A DNA stretch of 64,000 nucleotides from Eriocheir sinensis (GCF_024679095.1 NW_026112167.1:52501-116500), one strand, 5' to 3'; positions 43,385 through 55,842 are shown, numbered from the stretch's first letter. The notes: generated from the letters alone by a model not told the origin. Translations and numbers: made by a program.

Positions 43385-44399
43385 GAAATAAGGAAGTACA
43401 CAAGAGTAGGAGAAAAGAATGACAAGTATGGGAGAGAGAGAGAAAGAGAGAAGTTTGAGAGAGAAGGGAGAGAGAGAGAGAGAGAGCGAGAGGGAAGAGA
43501 TGGGTGTTGAAACAAAGAGGCTGTTGTGCTCCCATATCTCCCCTACAATCTGTAGTGTCAACAAAATTCAGAGGTGTCAGGGGTCAAAACAGGGTATCGT
43601 TGCCAAAAGTGGTCAATCTGCCTTCTTTTAATTATTGCGGGAGAACGGTAAATATTTATAATGGAAATAAAATACCAGTGACCTTATATTGATATTGGAG
43701 GCCTACCAAGGAAATCTCAGGTCTCAAGCAGGCCTAACCTGCGGTCAGTTTGTCATTCCGTGACGTCACACCAAGACGTTTTGGGGCCGAGACTAACGCC
43801 CCTTCCTCGCCCTAGGTTGTGGGAGCGAGCTCATTCTCACGAGCGACATCGCCCCTTTCAGGTGAGGAAAGAACTGTTCACGGTGTTCAACTCACTTTGG
43901 CTATAATACTATAACTGAGACTGGATTCTCACGAGCGACATCGCCCCTTTCAGGTTTAGTCTAGTAGCCATCCCTATATGTCCTGTGTTAGACCCGGAAA
44001 TGGTAATTACTCTAAAGTTTTTTTGCAGAAATATGTTGTACAGGCCCCACAAAGTAAAATGAGCTGGGTTGCTACTTGTTCAACCTTGAGCATTTCTCAG
44101 AATTCAAGATGGCGGTTGCCGCCATCTTGAATTTTTGGTACTTTTTTAATTGTCATAATTTATGCATTACATTGTCATGTAATACCACTTTTAGGGGGTT
44201 TTTGAGGCCGAGGAATCCATTTCTACAATCCATTTGCTGATTAAAAGTAAAATATATGTGATATGGCAGGAGTAATGAAAAAATAAATAAATTGCCTCCC
44301 TTCCGCACTTATTAATTTATGATTTCTTGTGTTGCTTCAGGGTTCTGCATGAGAGAAACGACCTTAGACAACGCCCAGAGGAGACTGTGACCTACTACT

Positions 44400-45254
44400 A
44401 TGGCAGCAGCAGATGACAAGTGCCTTTTTAGCCCTTGCAATGGAAAGGGAAAATTACAGACCTTTAAGTCAGTGGCAGTCCAGAAAATTATTTCTACAAG
44501 CAAAGCGAAATGTGATGACCTCTTTGCAGCTCTTCCCTCAAGTGAAATATTAGCTCACAAATCCTGCTACTGTTCTTACACTTCCAAAACCAGAAATGCT
44601 GCACAGAAGAAAAGGAAAGGGGCATTGGGTGATGCTGGATCTTGCAAGCGGATGCTGAAGTCGAGTTGTGGAGACTTTCAGTTCAAGCGAGACTGTATCT
44701 TCTGTGGGAAGGAGTGCTTGCCAAAGGACCCCAAAAATCCTGGTAGATGGGTACCAGTTATACAATGCACAACTGTAGATAGAGATGGTGGTATTTCATT
44801 TAAGCAGCAGATAGAAAACATTTGTGATGAAAGGCAGGACCAGTGGGCTCAGGATGTAAAAATAAGAATTAGTGGAGTTATTGACCTACATGCTGCTGAT
44901 GCACAATACCATAAGCATTGTTACAATAGTTTCCGTGTTGTTCCTAAAAAACTCTCTTCTACCACAATGCCACTGGAAGAAGCAATGAAGTCTGTCATCT
45001 CAAAAATTGCTCAGAATGTAACAGAGACATGGACCACATCAGAGTTGTATTCAATGTATACCGCTGCATCAGGACATCTGTCTAGAAAACAGTTTGTATC
45101 CAATGTCAAAGCGCATTTCGGCGCAGAACTACTTGTTATACACATTGAGGGCTGTGAAAGTGTACTTGGGTTCGAGGCCAGCCTTGGGAGGGTAATGAAA
45201 ATTGTGAAGGTCAGCAACAGCCAGGGAGGTGATGATCAAGGCTGTGGAAGATGA
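44400..45254 (+). pseudogene. Academ-like protein, N-terminal part
   Basis: Starts MAAADDKCLFSPCNGKGKLQ just inside the left inverted repeat. It holds several Cys/His clusters (HKSCYCSYT; CIFCGKECL; YHKHCYNSF), suggesting zinc-binding modules, and then a helix-rich stretch. At about 45215 it runs into sequence that in the second frame is the nuclease domain; a deletion and frameshift have joined the two, so a large central part of the protein is probably missing. The function is presumed DNA binding by the transposase. Confidence 0.6.
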
Positions 45255-46095
45255 TGCACAGACCATCCGAATCCTCAGTGATGACACGGATGTCTTCGTT
45301 CTGCTGGTGTACTGGGCATCCAAAAAACAGATTACTGCTAAAATTCAAATGGAAAGATGGAATGGGGATGTCTTGGATATTAATGAAACTGTTCGGAAGT
45401 TAGGACCCAGAAAGTGCAGCCAGCTTCTTGGAGTCCATGCCATGTCAGGTTGTGACACTGTGTCCTACCCCTTTGGAAAAGGTAAAATCTCAGCATTGAA
45501 GCTCCTACAACTTGATTTACCTGGACTTGATGGTGTACTAGGACAACCAGGTGCAACAAGTCCTGAGCTCATAGCAACAGGAGAGAGTTTCTTCTTGCCA
45601 CTGTATGGACAGACTAGGTGCTCAACAATGAATGAAGCACGTGCACGCTTGTTTACAAAGCAAAAGAAACTACCAGCACTAAAGAAACTACCACCAACTG
45701 ATGCAAACCTTATACTGCATGTCCTTAGAGCCCATCACCAGATGCTTTTGTGGAAAGCAGCAGACCAACGTGATCCACCCATAGAAGCTGAAAACATTGT
45801 GAACTTTGGGTGGAACTGTGAGGGTTCCACAGTCACACCTGCAGTCTCAACCACACCTGTTGCTCCTCAAGGTCTTTTGGACATTGTGAGTTGTAATTGT
45901 GTAGCACAAGGCAAGGCATGCAGTACTTCACGATGCAGCTGTCACAGTGCAGGTCTCTCCTGCACCGACTACTGCAAGTGTGAGGGAGGAGATGCATGCC
46001 ATAGTCTTTTCACCAGTAAGCAAACAAATGGACAAGACGACGAAGAGAACCTTGACGATGATGATCATTACGAGCATTATGCTGCATTGTTGTAG
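45229..46095 (+). pseudogene. Academ-like protein, XPG/FEN-like nuclease and CXC tail
   Basis: ILSDDTDVFVLLVYW resembles the acidic DxD box of FEN/XPG (PIN-like) nucleases. GVHAMSGCDTVSYPFGKGK resembles their G-C-D helix-two-turn-helix segment. Near the C-terminus CNCVAQGKACSTSRCSCHSA followed by GLSCTDYCKCEGGDAC is a tesmin/TSO1-type CXC cysteine-rich motif (C-x-C ... C-x-C-x-K/H). It ends in an acidic tail. It is open for 288 residues and well preserved from residue 1 on. Confidence 0.65.
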
Positions 46096-47400
46096 ACAGG
46101 TCTTAATGGTTATGCTCATGCATGCTATCACATGCTAGTACTCAGCAAACATTAAAATTCTTTTGTGAGGCAATATGTGTTCAGGATGCCATGATAAACA
46201 ATCGATTTATTGAAGTTAACTAGTGGTAATGAAATCATGTCTCCCCCTAGCTTGATGATACTGAAAGCGCACCATAGGACTTGTTGGCGTAAAGTTGTTG
46301 ACCAAATGCTTGTCTAAGCACGGGATTATTATTTTTGATTTGATGTGATATTTTATCAAGAGATTTGTTCGATGCACACTTAATATCTGGGCATTCAGAT
46401 AGGGCAAACGTCTCTGAATCGGAAGAATATATTTTGGTACAATAAAAGGTTTTATTTCATTTTTTTTTTCTCAAAAACTTCACAAATTGTAGCTGAATAT
46501 TATACTTTATTCCCCAAACTTCAAGAAGAACGAAAAATAAAAGTATGTACATTGTCAGGGTTAAAAATAAAATAAATTGTGAAAATCCAATATGGCTGCA
46601 TCGGCCATGTTGAATTTTAGAAAATGCTCAATGTTGCCCACTTAGCAACCAAGCTAATTTCACTCAATTAGCCCTATTTAACATATTTCTGAAAAAAAAG
46701 TTTAGAGTAATTACCATTTCCGGGTCCAAATTTTGGCTACTAGACTAGTTCGCCAAAGGCAAGCCTGACTGATGGGAAGCTGGGCGTCGTCCAGACCAAG
46801 GCCAACATGCAGCAGTAAACACTTTTGAAGCTGCGTTGTGGGGGATTGCCTGTGGCAGGGTGTGTGAAGAGAGGAAGGAAGGAGAAGGCCAAAAGGGTGG
46901 TATGTGTGTCGTTCTCAGGGGTAACAATGGATAAGCGCAAACACTCACTAGTTTTAGTTAGGACTTAATTAAGGTGTGGAATGGTGGAGTCTGTGTTTCC
47001 CCGTGTGGGTGGAAACAATTATGATGTTGGTGCTACTTATTGCCATGTGTGCATGCTAGGTTAAGGTTTTAATGTTAACCTGTGTTCATGGTATTTATAA
47101 GTGTAATCAGTGATGTAAGATACGTAAGCTAACCTCTAATCAGTGGACCCTGTCCTATGACCCTTAGTTCACCATCAGAATCTCTACACAAAAATTACCT
47201 CAAGTAACATTCTTAGAGTCGCGTTACCTATATTACTGGACAGGTGATGGTCCTGTGTGCGATAATGGTGCCTTATAAGACTGGGTGAATAAACTACTAA
47301 TTTTACTCTGTGGTTTAAATGATCAATAATTAATTCTACTTTGAGGTATAATGAACCTACATAATTAATTAAAAGAGTGCCCATGAACGGCACGACAAAA

Positions 47401-47418
47401 TGGTGGCTGCGGTGGGAT
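47401..47418 (+). promoter_or_regulatory. primer binding site, tRNA-Leu type
   Basis: TGGTGGCTGCGGTGGGAT, three bases after the 5' LTR end, is complementary to the 3' end of a Leu tRNA (TCCCACCGCTGCCACCA type) with one mismatch. Confidence 0.7.
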
Positions 47419-47507
47419 GATTTACTTTGATGGTGTGAACAACAGGCTCGGAACGGGCTTCACTTGTTGAGAATTAGTGTCAGTAGAAGTGAAATTAAAT
47501 TGTCAAC

Positions 47508-47972
47508 ATGCCTGGAGACAAGGTAAAACTTGAGTCCTCAGGGGCAACAGGAGGACCCCAAGAGCCAGAAGTGAGGATTGTAGAATTTGAGAAAAAATTG
47601 AAAGAGCTGGGGGATATTATTATTACACAGGGGGATATTATTAGCCAACTAGGTAATGAGACCCTTGTCAAGACAGAAGTAGGAAGCTCACCCCCAGCCA
47701 AAACTATTTCTACATACCCATCCTGCAGTTACATGAACTGGATGATTTAGAGGCTGCAGGGAAACTCAGTCTCTTCTTTGACCTTGTCGAACAATGTACC
47801 ACCGAGGATGGGGATAGAATGAAGGTGGCTAAAACAAGAGTTAGTTCAGAGCTTGCCATGCTTACTCATAATCAGCAGGGGGAAAATAGTTGCCAGTCTT
47901 GGGAGGACCTGAAACAGTTCCTAAAAACCCAGTTTGCTGCTGAGGTGACTCCATCATGCACATGTCCAGTCA
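47508..47972 (+). pseudogene. LTR3 gag remnant
   Basis: MPGDKVKLESSGATGGPQEP opens 90 bp after the primer site and has an EFEKKLKELGDII helix. A frameshift near 47735 leads to ELDDLEAAGKLSLFFDLVEQ and SWEDLKQFLKTQF, a capsid-like helical region. The knuckle region and all of protease, RT and RNase H are missing; the frame passes straight into integrase at about 47973. Confidence 0.75.
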
Positions 47973-48980
47973 GGCCACTTAGGTCAAAAGAAAATCCTCA
48001 CCACTGCAGAGTCTCTATTTTTCTGGTGAAATATGAAGACTGATGTATGTAATTATGTTAAAACCTGTTCCACTTGTCAACAATTGAAACATTCTGCAGG
48101 CTTACAGCAGCAGTGGCAAGAAATGCCAGCAGTAGATAAGCCTCTTGAAAGAGTCAGTATGGATGTAGTTGATATGGTAGCAGGTACACAAGGCTTTAGG
48201 TATGTATTGACTGTATTAGATCACTACAGTAGGTACACTAAATTGTTTCCCCTGAAGACTAAGGCCACAGAGGGAGTATGTGAAGCTTTCTCGAGTTATA
48301 TTGCAGACTTTGGAGCTCCTAAGGCTGTCCTGGTGGATAATGGTGGAGAGTTCAGTTCGGCCTCCTTCCAAAACCTCTGCCGCACTATTACCCTGTGCCA
48401 CACTACCCCATACCATCCCCAAGGAAACAGCATCAGCGAGCGCTACCACCGAACGCTCAAGTCTGTGTTGGCCACCCTATGTCAAGGACACCCTCTTCGG
48501 TGGCCAAGGTTGCTCCCAGCATGCCAGAAGGTACTGAACATGGCAGTGCACACCACTACGGGTGAGCAGCCATACTTTGCCTTCTTCTCGGGTCGTCCGC
48601 CACGCCAGGTGGGTGTTCGTCTCCCAGAAGTTGAAGGTACAGAGGAGGGTATAGCAGAAGCTCATGCTATCCTCAGGGAGACACACCAGAAAATGGTAAG
48701 GAAGTTTCGGGCAGTAGCTAACCGTGGGCGCAGAAACCAAAAGGTCGGTGTGCGTTCTCTGGTGTGGGTGAAAAGTGAGGGTAGCCTACCTGGTACTTGT
48801 AAGAAACTTAATCTGAAATGGTTGGGCCCTTACAGAGTGGTTGAAGTGATCAGGGATGGTTCTGCTTATGTACTTGAGAATGTTTTTGATGGACGAATAC
48901 TGCAAAGGGCTGCAGAGAAGGTGAAACCTTATTGTGGTAGTGAGGAGTGGATCACCGCTCCCAGAGATAATAATCCCTGA
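47973..48980 (+). CDS. LTR3 integrase, gypsy type
   Basis: GHLGQKKILTTAESLFFW, a stop at 48027, then MKTDVCNYVKTCSTCQQLK form the HHCC zinc region, with the first His upstream lost. The DDE core has SMDVVDMVAG (D), VLVDNGGEFSS (D) and GNSISERYHRTLKS (E). The C-terminal GPY/F module reads KWLGPYRVVEVIRDGSAYVL. It is open for 315 residues from 48033 with all three catalytic residues, the best-preserved gene of the element. Confidence 0.85.
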
Positions 48981-50021
48981 AGAAACTGATCCTGAACCTT
49001 TACCGCCCCGAGTGCGTCGACCACCAAGGCGATATGTGGAGGAATGTTGTGTCCATAGTTCATAAGCTTGTATCTGTGTTAGCTTCAGGATTTTTACAAT
49101 GGTGCTACAATGTATGTTTTTTTTAGGATTTTGGGTTGTACAAGGTGTTAGCCGGATATGTCGAGGGGGAGGGGTTGTTAATTGAGGGACACCTAGGCAG
49201 GATGGGTTAAGCTCCACCTCTCCCTTACCCTTCTGCTGGTATTACACATTCCAGCTTGGTGTGGCTGGTGTCTATTCTTGGGGGATGATTTGTAATTGGT
49301 TGGGAAGGGATGCAGTATAATGTGGATATTTAGCAGAGGGGGAACACCTCACTTGAGCTCAGGTTTTAAGTTGTGCCGGCGTGGATGCTAGTAGGCACGT
49401 ATGACAGATCCCCGTGTGCAGGACCTGGTAGTATCTCTTCATGAGGCGTCAAGCAGGCTCTCGGTTATATACCTATGGGTGCATTTCCTGCTGCGGAAAC
49501 GGATGAGTTGTGTGATTAGGAAGTATGTCTGGGGGTTGAACGATTCTGTTTCTTTTCTGGATTTTTGGGGGGCGGATGTTGCGTGCTAAACAGGACCCCT
49601 TGGTGCCGTTTCCTGTCGCTGAGAGAGGCGAGTTTGTCCCTGTTGAGGACGCTCATCCAACCTGTTACCCAAGAGGGATACTGGGACTGGCAGCTCAAGT
49701 CGAGGAGGGGAGTAGTAAGGTCCGTAAGGGACGCTTTTAGCCGTGTCTAGGCACAGAAACTGTTCTCACGCAGTGGGCGGAGGCAGTATTTGGAGTACAC
49801 CTTGAAGGAGCAGATGTTGTTAATGACTCCTGTTTGTGGAAGTTTCCACGTCTTTTGTGTTTACCTGCCTACCCTAGATGATATGAATATTGAATACTAT
49901 GTTGTATTGCAGTTGTTGCTAGCCTTGTACTTCCATGGTAGGTGTGGCACCAATCTCCTGTACTTAGTATTATTCCTTATGGCTATGTTCTAGATTTACT
50001 TACGGGAAAAAATACCAAATC
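48981..50021 (+). other. LTR3 3' internal region, no gene recognised
   Basis: About 1 kb between integrase and polypurine tract. No envelope-like features (signal peptide, furin site, membrane anchor) could be seen. Short frames only. Confidence 0.5.
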
Positions 50022-50035
50022 GAAGGGGAAGGTCG
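50022..50035 (+). promoter_or_regulatory. polypurine tract of LTR3
   Basis: GAAGGGGAAGG directly before the 3' LTR. Confidence 0.7.
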
Positions 50036-50141
50036 TGTAATGACCCGAAATGTACTACATTTGTAATGGTATTTTTCCCCATGTAAATAGAGTTAACCTG
50101 GGATGTTTGCGCAACCAGTTATATATGTATGTGGGTTTCTC

Positions 50142-50235
<94 letters not shown>

Positions 50236-52837
50236 CATAGATTTACATAGAAAATCAGACCACACAGACCCAATGGTCCAGACTAAGTGGTCTGTCCTTA
50301 AACCTAAGTGATTTTACATTAATCAGATGGCTCCAAAACGTTGCTTTTCTACTCTAGTTAATATTAAGTTCAAGGAAGTGACGGTCGAGCTTGTTTTAAA
50401 GGAGTCAATCGTGTTACACTGGAACGCTGATGGTGGGAGTTTATTCCATTCTCGCACTACAACGTTGGTGAAGAAAAATTTGGTGCAGTCTGAATTTACT
50501 TGTCTACATTTGAGTTTTGTGCCATTGTTCCTCGTTCGCAAAGTGTCATCGATCATAAACAATTTAGTTCTGTCTACATTCGTGAAACCATTAAGTATTT
50601 TAAAACATTCAATCAGTTTTCCTCGGAGGCGACGTTTCTCAAGAGAGAACATGTTAAGGGTGGAAAGCCTTTCTTCGTAGGATTTGTTGCGCAAGGAAGG
50701 GATCATTTTTGTTGCTCGACGCTGAACACCTAGTTTAGCAATGTTCTTTGCATGGTGGGGAGACCAAAACTGTACCGCATATTCCAAGTGGGGTCTGACT
50801 AAACTATTGTAGAGCGGAAGTATTACATCTTTATTCTTGAATAAAAAGTTTCTTTTAATGAAGCCCAACATTCTGTTCGCTTTATTTGCTGCATCGATGC
50901 ATTGATGTGAGAATTTGAGGTTAGACGCGATTTTAATCCCCAGGTCCTTAACGCATTGAACGCTTGTGAGTTTAACGCCGCGTATTTCGTAATCGAACTT
51001 ATTTTTTGTTCCAACTTGAAGGACCTGGCACTTGTCTACGTTAAAGGGCATCTCCCATTTATCCGACCAAGCTGAAATTTTGTGCAAATCCTCTTGGAGG
51101 CTTTGCCTGTCTTCGTCAGTGAGAACCGAGTTACCAATCTTTGTGTCGTCTGCAAATTTACTAATGCAATTATTGAGTCCAACATCCACGTCGTTGATGT
51201 AAATAATGAAGAGCACTGGGCCAAGAACCGAGCCCTGAGGGACGCCACTAGTGACCGGCGCCCACTCTGAGTTAAATCCGTCAATCACAACTCTTTGTTG
51301 TCTGTTGCTCAACCAATTCGCGATCCATTGGTTTACTTGACCGTCAATGCCTATTTGCCTATTTATAAAGTAATTTATGATGTGGGACTTTATCAAACGC
51401 TTTCTGGAAATCAAGATAGACTACGTCCACTGATTTGGTTACGTCATAAATTGAGAAGAGATCGTTATAAAAGGTCAGTATGTTTGACAGGCAGGATCTT
51501 TTGTTACGGAAGCCATGTTGTGAATCCCCAATTAATGAGTGGCTTTCGAGGTAACTCACAATTTTGTCTCTAATTATGCTCTCGAGTAGCTTACCTACAA
51601 TTGAAGTTAGACTAATGGGTCGGTTGTTACCTGGTATTTTTTTGTCTCCTTTCTTAAAAATCGGTGTCACGTTAGCCTTTTTCCAATCCGAAGGGACGAT
51701 GCCTTGTCGCAAGGACATATTGAATACGGTAGTGAGGGAGGAGAGTATTTCGCTCTTTGTTTCTTTAAGCAGTATAGGATATACTTTGTCGGGTCCGGGA
51801 CTTTTATTTGTTTTAAGTGAATGGAGAGCTTTAAGGACTTCATCGGTTGTTATTTCAAAATTAGGCAATGCATGCTCGAGATTTACATTAGTACTGGTGT
51901 TGGTGTTAGCGAGAGGAAGACTGTTAGTATTAAACACCGAGGAAAAGTAATTGTTTAAGAGGTTTGCAATGTGTTGGCTGTCAGTCACTAGTGCACTGTC
52001 GCTGTTTGTTAAAGGTCCAGTACCACTTTTGATCGCCTTTCTGTTGTTTATGTAACTGAAGAAAGATTTCGGATTATTTTTACAGTTGGCTGCAATATTT
52101 TCTTCATATCTACGCTTTGCCTGACCTACTAGTCTTTTTACTCGCCGCCTGGCATCATTATAAAGTCTAATGTTTTCGGGCGTGCTTTGTTCTTTCTTTA
52201 ACCTGTAAAACAATTTTCTCTCATTGACTGATTGTCTAATTTCGCCATTAAACCACGGTGGGCTTTTATTAGTGTTAATTCGCTTCTCGCACAAGGGGAC
52301 GAATGTGTTCTGCTGAGTGAGTAAGTGATTTTTAAAGCTTAGCCAGGCTTCCTCTACGTTGCCGTCATCTGATAATTGTATATCTGTTAGTTTTTGTCGG
52401 ATTTGTACGAAGTTAGCTCTTTTGAAATTGGGCACCTTTACTTTATTTTCAGTCGCTGATGATTGAGCTCTAATGTCGACGCGCACTAATTTATGATCGC
52501 AAGGACCTAGGTGTTCTCCTACCGTGACATTACTGACTAGGTTATCTTGGGTCGTTATAACAAGGTCAAGTATATTATTTTGTCGAGTTGGCTCAGAAAC
52601 CATTTGGTTTAGATAATTTTCTTCTAGAAATTCGATCATTCTATGTGACTCGCCTTCTGTACCTGACAGTGTCACCCAGTCGATATGGGGGAGGTTAAAG
52701 TCTCCTAATATCAGTGAGTCGTTGTTATTAAGTGACTGCCTTAAGACGATGTACATTTCAAGGTCGTCTTCGAGTGATTGCCCCGGAGGTCTGTAGGTGA
52801 CAGATATATTTAAATTGACTTTTGCAATGTTTACTCT

Positions 52838-52924
<87 letters not shown>

Positions 52925-54041
52925 GAAATAAGGAAGTACACAAGAGAAGGAGACAAGAATGACAAGTATGGGAGAGAGAGAGAAAGAAAGAAGTTTGAGA
53001 GAGAAGGGAGAGAGCGAGAGGGAAGAGATGGGTGTTGAAACAAAGAGGCCTGTTATGCTCCCATATCTCCCCTACAATCTGTCGAGTCAACAAAATTCAG
53101 AGGTGTCAGGGGTCAAAACAGGATATCGTTGCCAAAAGTGGTCAATCTGCCTTCTTTTAATTATTGCGGGAGAACGGTAAATATTTATAATGGAAATAAA
53201 ATACCAGTGACCATATATTGATATTGGAGGCCTACCAAGGAAATCTCAGGTCTCAAGCAGGCCTAACCTGCGATCAGTTTGTCATTCCGTGACGTCACAC
53301 CAAGACGTTTTGGGGCCGAGACTAACGCCCCTTCCTCGCCCTAGGTTGTGGGAGCGAGCTCATTCTCACGAGCGACATCGCCCCTTTCAGGTGTGCCAAA
53401 GGCAAGCCTGACAGATGGGAAGCTGGGCGTCGTCCAGACCAAGGCCAACATGCAGCAGTAAACACTTTTGAAGCTGCGTTGTGGGGGATTGCCTGTGGCA
53501 GGGTGTGTGAAGAGAGGAAGGAAGGAGAAGGCCAAAAGGGTGGTATGTGTGTCGTTCTCAGGGGTAACAATGGATAAGCGCAAACACTCACTAGTTTTAG
53601 TTAGGACTTAATTAAGGTGTGGAATGGTGGAGTCTGTGTTTCCCCGTGTGGGTGGAAACAATTATGATGTTGGTGCTACTTATTGCCATGTGTGCATGCT
53701 AGGTTAAGGTTTTAATGTTAACCTGTGTTCATGGTATTTATAAGTGTAATCAGTGATGTAAGATACGTAAGCTAACCTCTAATAAGTGGACCCTGTCCTA
53801 TGACCCTTAGTTCACCATCAGAATCTCTACACAAAAATTACCTCAAGTAACATTCTTAAAGTCGCGTTACCTATATTACTTGAACAGGTGATGATCCTGT
53901 GTGCGATAATGGTGCCTTATAAGACTGCGTGAATAAACTACTAATTTTACTCTGTGGTTTAAATGATCAATAATTAATTCTACTTTGAGGTATAATGAAC
54001 CTACATAATTAATTAAAAGAGTGCCCATGAACGGCACGACA
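50036..54041 (+). repeat. 3' LTR of LTR3 (interrupted by CR1 D)
   Basis: Segments 50036-50230 and 52838-54041, collinear with the 5' LTR. The split lies within the (GA)n tract. Confidence 0.9.
50231..52837 (-). mobile_element. CR1-like LINE D, nearly intact ORF2, nested in the 3' LTR
   Basis: Minus strand, 5'-truncated in the endonuclease (SVTYRPPG, LILGDFNLPHIDW, GPCDHKLV). RT: NVTPIFKKGDKKIPGNNRPI, QHGFRNKRSCLSNILTFY, VYLDFQKAFDKVPHHKLL, TSGVPQGSVLGPVLFIIYIN and FADDTKIG. The CR1 C-terminal domain follows (SLVRPHLEYAVQFWSPHHAK, LEKRRLRGKLIECFKILNG). One frameshift near 51380 separates two frames of 465+ and 363 codons. The 3' end carries two ATTTACATAG units instead of poly(A). Confidence 0.9.
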
Positions 54042-54105
54042 TCAAGAGGAGGGTATCAGGACACCCCTCCTCCCGAAATTGACCTCTCTTTCGGCCACCT
54101 TTTTT
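54042..54105 (+). mobile_element. jockey-like LINE family A, copy A5, right part
   Basis: TCAAGAGGAGGGTATCAGGACACC...TTTCGGCCACC continues A5 from 43165 after the LTR3 insertion. It is cut short at TTTTTT. Confidence 0.85.
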
Positions 54106-54245
54106 GACAAAGTGGTGAAGATGACGTCATACTTTGAACCGTCAGTGTATACCGGAACGTAGTCATCATGGGTAGCAGAATGGGTTTTTTTTAAATAGGG
54201 GTTGTGATAGATAACGGTGAGGGGGGGGGGGATTTATTTTTTTTT
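54106..54245. other. unassigned
   Basis: No recognisable gene; G run at 54221-54230. Confidence 0.3.
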
Positions 54246-55842
54246 TATTTTTTTTTTTTCCATCCAAGGAATCAGCTCAAGGGCAACAAAAAAAAAAGGT
54301 GTAAAAAAAAGCCCGCTAATCGCCGTTCCCACAAGGACAGGAGGAGAAAGTGGCCAAAAGAGAGGTCAATTTTGAGTGGAGAGGTGTCTTGATACATTCC
54401 TCTTGGAAGAGTTCAAGTCTTAGGCAGGAGGAAATAGATACGAAGGATGACTGTTCCAGAGTTTAACAGTGTAAGGGATAAAAAAATTAATATGCTGGTT
54501 GACTCTTGCATAAGGGGTTTGGACATTATAGGGATGAGCTAAAGTAGAAATTCCAGTGCAACGTGGTACGGGAGGAAGGGAGGAATGCAGTTAGCAAGTT
54601 CAGAAGAGCAGTCAGCGTGGAAATATCGATAGAAGATATAAAGATATGCAACATGGCAGCGGAACTTAAGAGGTAGAAGACTGTCAGTATGAGGAGGATA
54701 ATTGATGAGACGAAAAAGCTTTGACTCTACTCTCTCCAAGAGAGCAGTGTGAGTAGAGCCCCCCACACATTAGATGCATACTCCATTGAAGGGCGGACAA
54801 GGCCCCTGTATATGGATAGCAATTGTGCGGGGGAGAAGGACTGGCGGAGCCGATACAGAACGCCCAACCTCGAGGAAGCTGATTTAGTAAGAGAAGATAT
54901 ATGAAGTTTCCAGTTGAGATTTTGAGTTAAACCAAGGATGTTTAGTGGTGAAGAAAATGATAGATGAGTGTTGTCGAAGAATACGGGATAGGCGTTTGGA
55001 AAATTGTGTCAAGTGGATAAGTAGAGAAACTGAGTTTTTAAGGCGTTGAAGGACACCAGGTTCTTCTTGCCCCAATCGTATATGATAGTAAGGTCTGAGG
55101 TTAAGCGTTTTGTGGCCTCCAGCCTGGAATCGTTTAGTTCCTGTTGGATGGGTCTTCTATAAAATGAAGTTGAATAATGCAGATAGGACACCTTTGTTGA
55201 TAGGTTTAGGAGAAGAACAGTGACCGTCTACCACAGCAGAAATAGAACGGTCTGAAAGGAGACTGGAGATAAAGGTACAGAGAGAATGATACAAACCGAA
55301 GGAGGGTAGTTTGGAAAGCATATATTTGTGCCAGACCCTATCAAAGGCTTATGATATGTCTAGCGCAATAGCAAAGGTTTCATCGAAACGGCTAAGAGAG
55401 AATGACCAAGAGTCAGTTAGGAAGGCAAGGAGATCACCAGTAGACAACCCCTTGCGGAATCCATACTGGCGATCAGATAGATGGTCAGAAGTGGATAGAA
55501 GCTTACAATTTTCCGGTTAAGGATTGATTCAAAAGCTTTAGATAGACAAGAAATTAAAACTATAGGACGGTAGTATGAGAAATTGGAACGGTCACCCTTC
55601 TTAGGCACAGGCTATATGTAGGCATATTTCCAGCTGGAAGAAAAGGTAGATGTTGATAGGCAGAAACAAAAGTTTGATCAGGCAGGGTGTCAGCACGGAA
55701 GCACAGTTTTTAAGGACAATAGGAGGCACTCCATCAGGTCCTTAAATCTTCTGAGAGTTGAGGCCAGAGAGGCCATAAAAACATCATTCTTAAGACTCTT
55801 AATCACAGGCATAAAGGAGTCAGAGGGGGAATGGGTAGGACG
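54246..55842 (-). mobile_element. jockey-like LINE family A, copy A6, heavily broken
   Basis: Poly(T) then the family 3' UTR, C-terminal domain (GGSTHTALLERVESK, FYRYFHADCSSELANC) and RT pieces (MPKKGDRSNFSYYRPIVLIS). The YADD box region is deleted (about 55190). More diverged than A3/A4. Confidence 0.8.

Larger units (their letters stand above)
43957..46747 (+). mobile_element. DNA transposon encoding XPG-like nuclease (Academ-like), nested in LTR
   Basis: The termini are inverted: TAGTCTAGTAGCC at 43957 and its complement ending at 46747. Matching continues inward for about 190 bp (ACCCGGAAATGGTAATTACT; CAGAAATATGTT; TTGAGCATTT; AAGATGGC/AACATGGC). GTT flanks both sides (43954-43956, 46748-46750), a 3 bp duplication. 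One gene in two overlapping frames lies inside. XPG-like nuclease plus Cys-rich domain plus 3 bp duplication points to the Academ superfamily (family knowledge from memory). Confidence 0.7.

Noticed and set aside
44400..46095. Treating the XPG/CXC gene as a host gene
   Set aside because: It lies between inverted repeats and a GTT duplication inside an LTR, so it is transposon cargo.
48981..50021. Envelope gene in LTR3
   Set aside because: No long frame, signal peptide, cleavage site or membrane anchor is visible.
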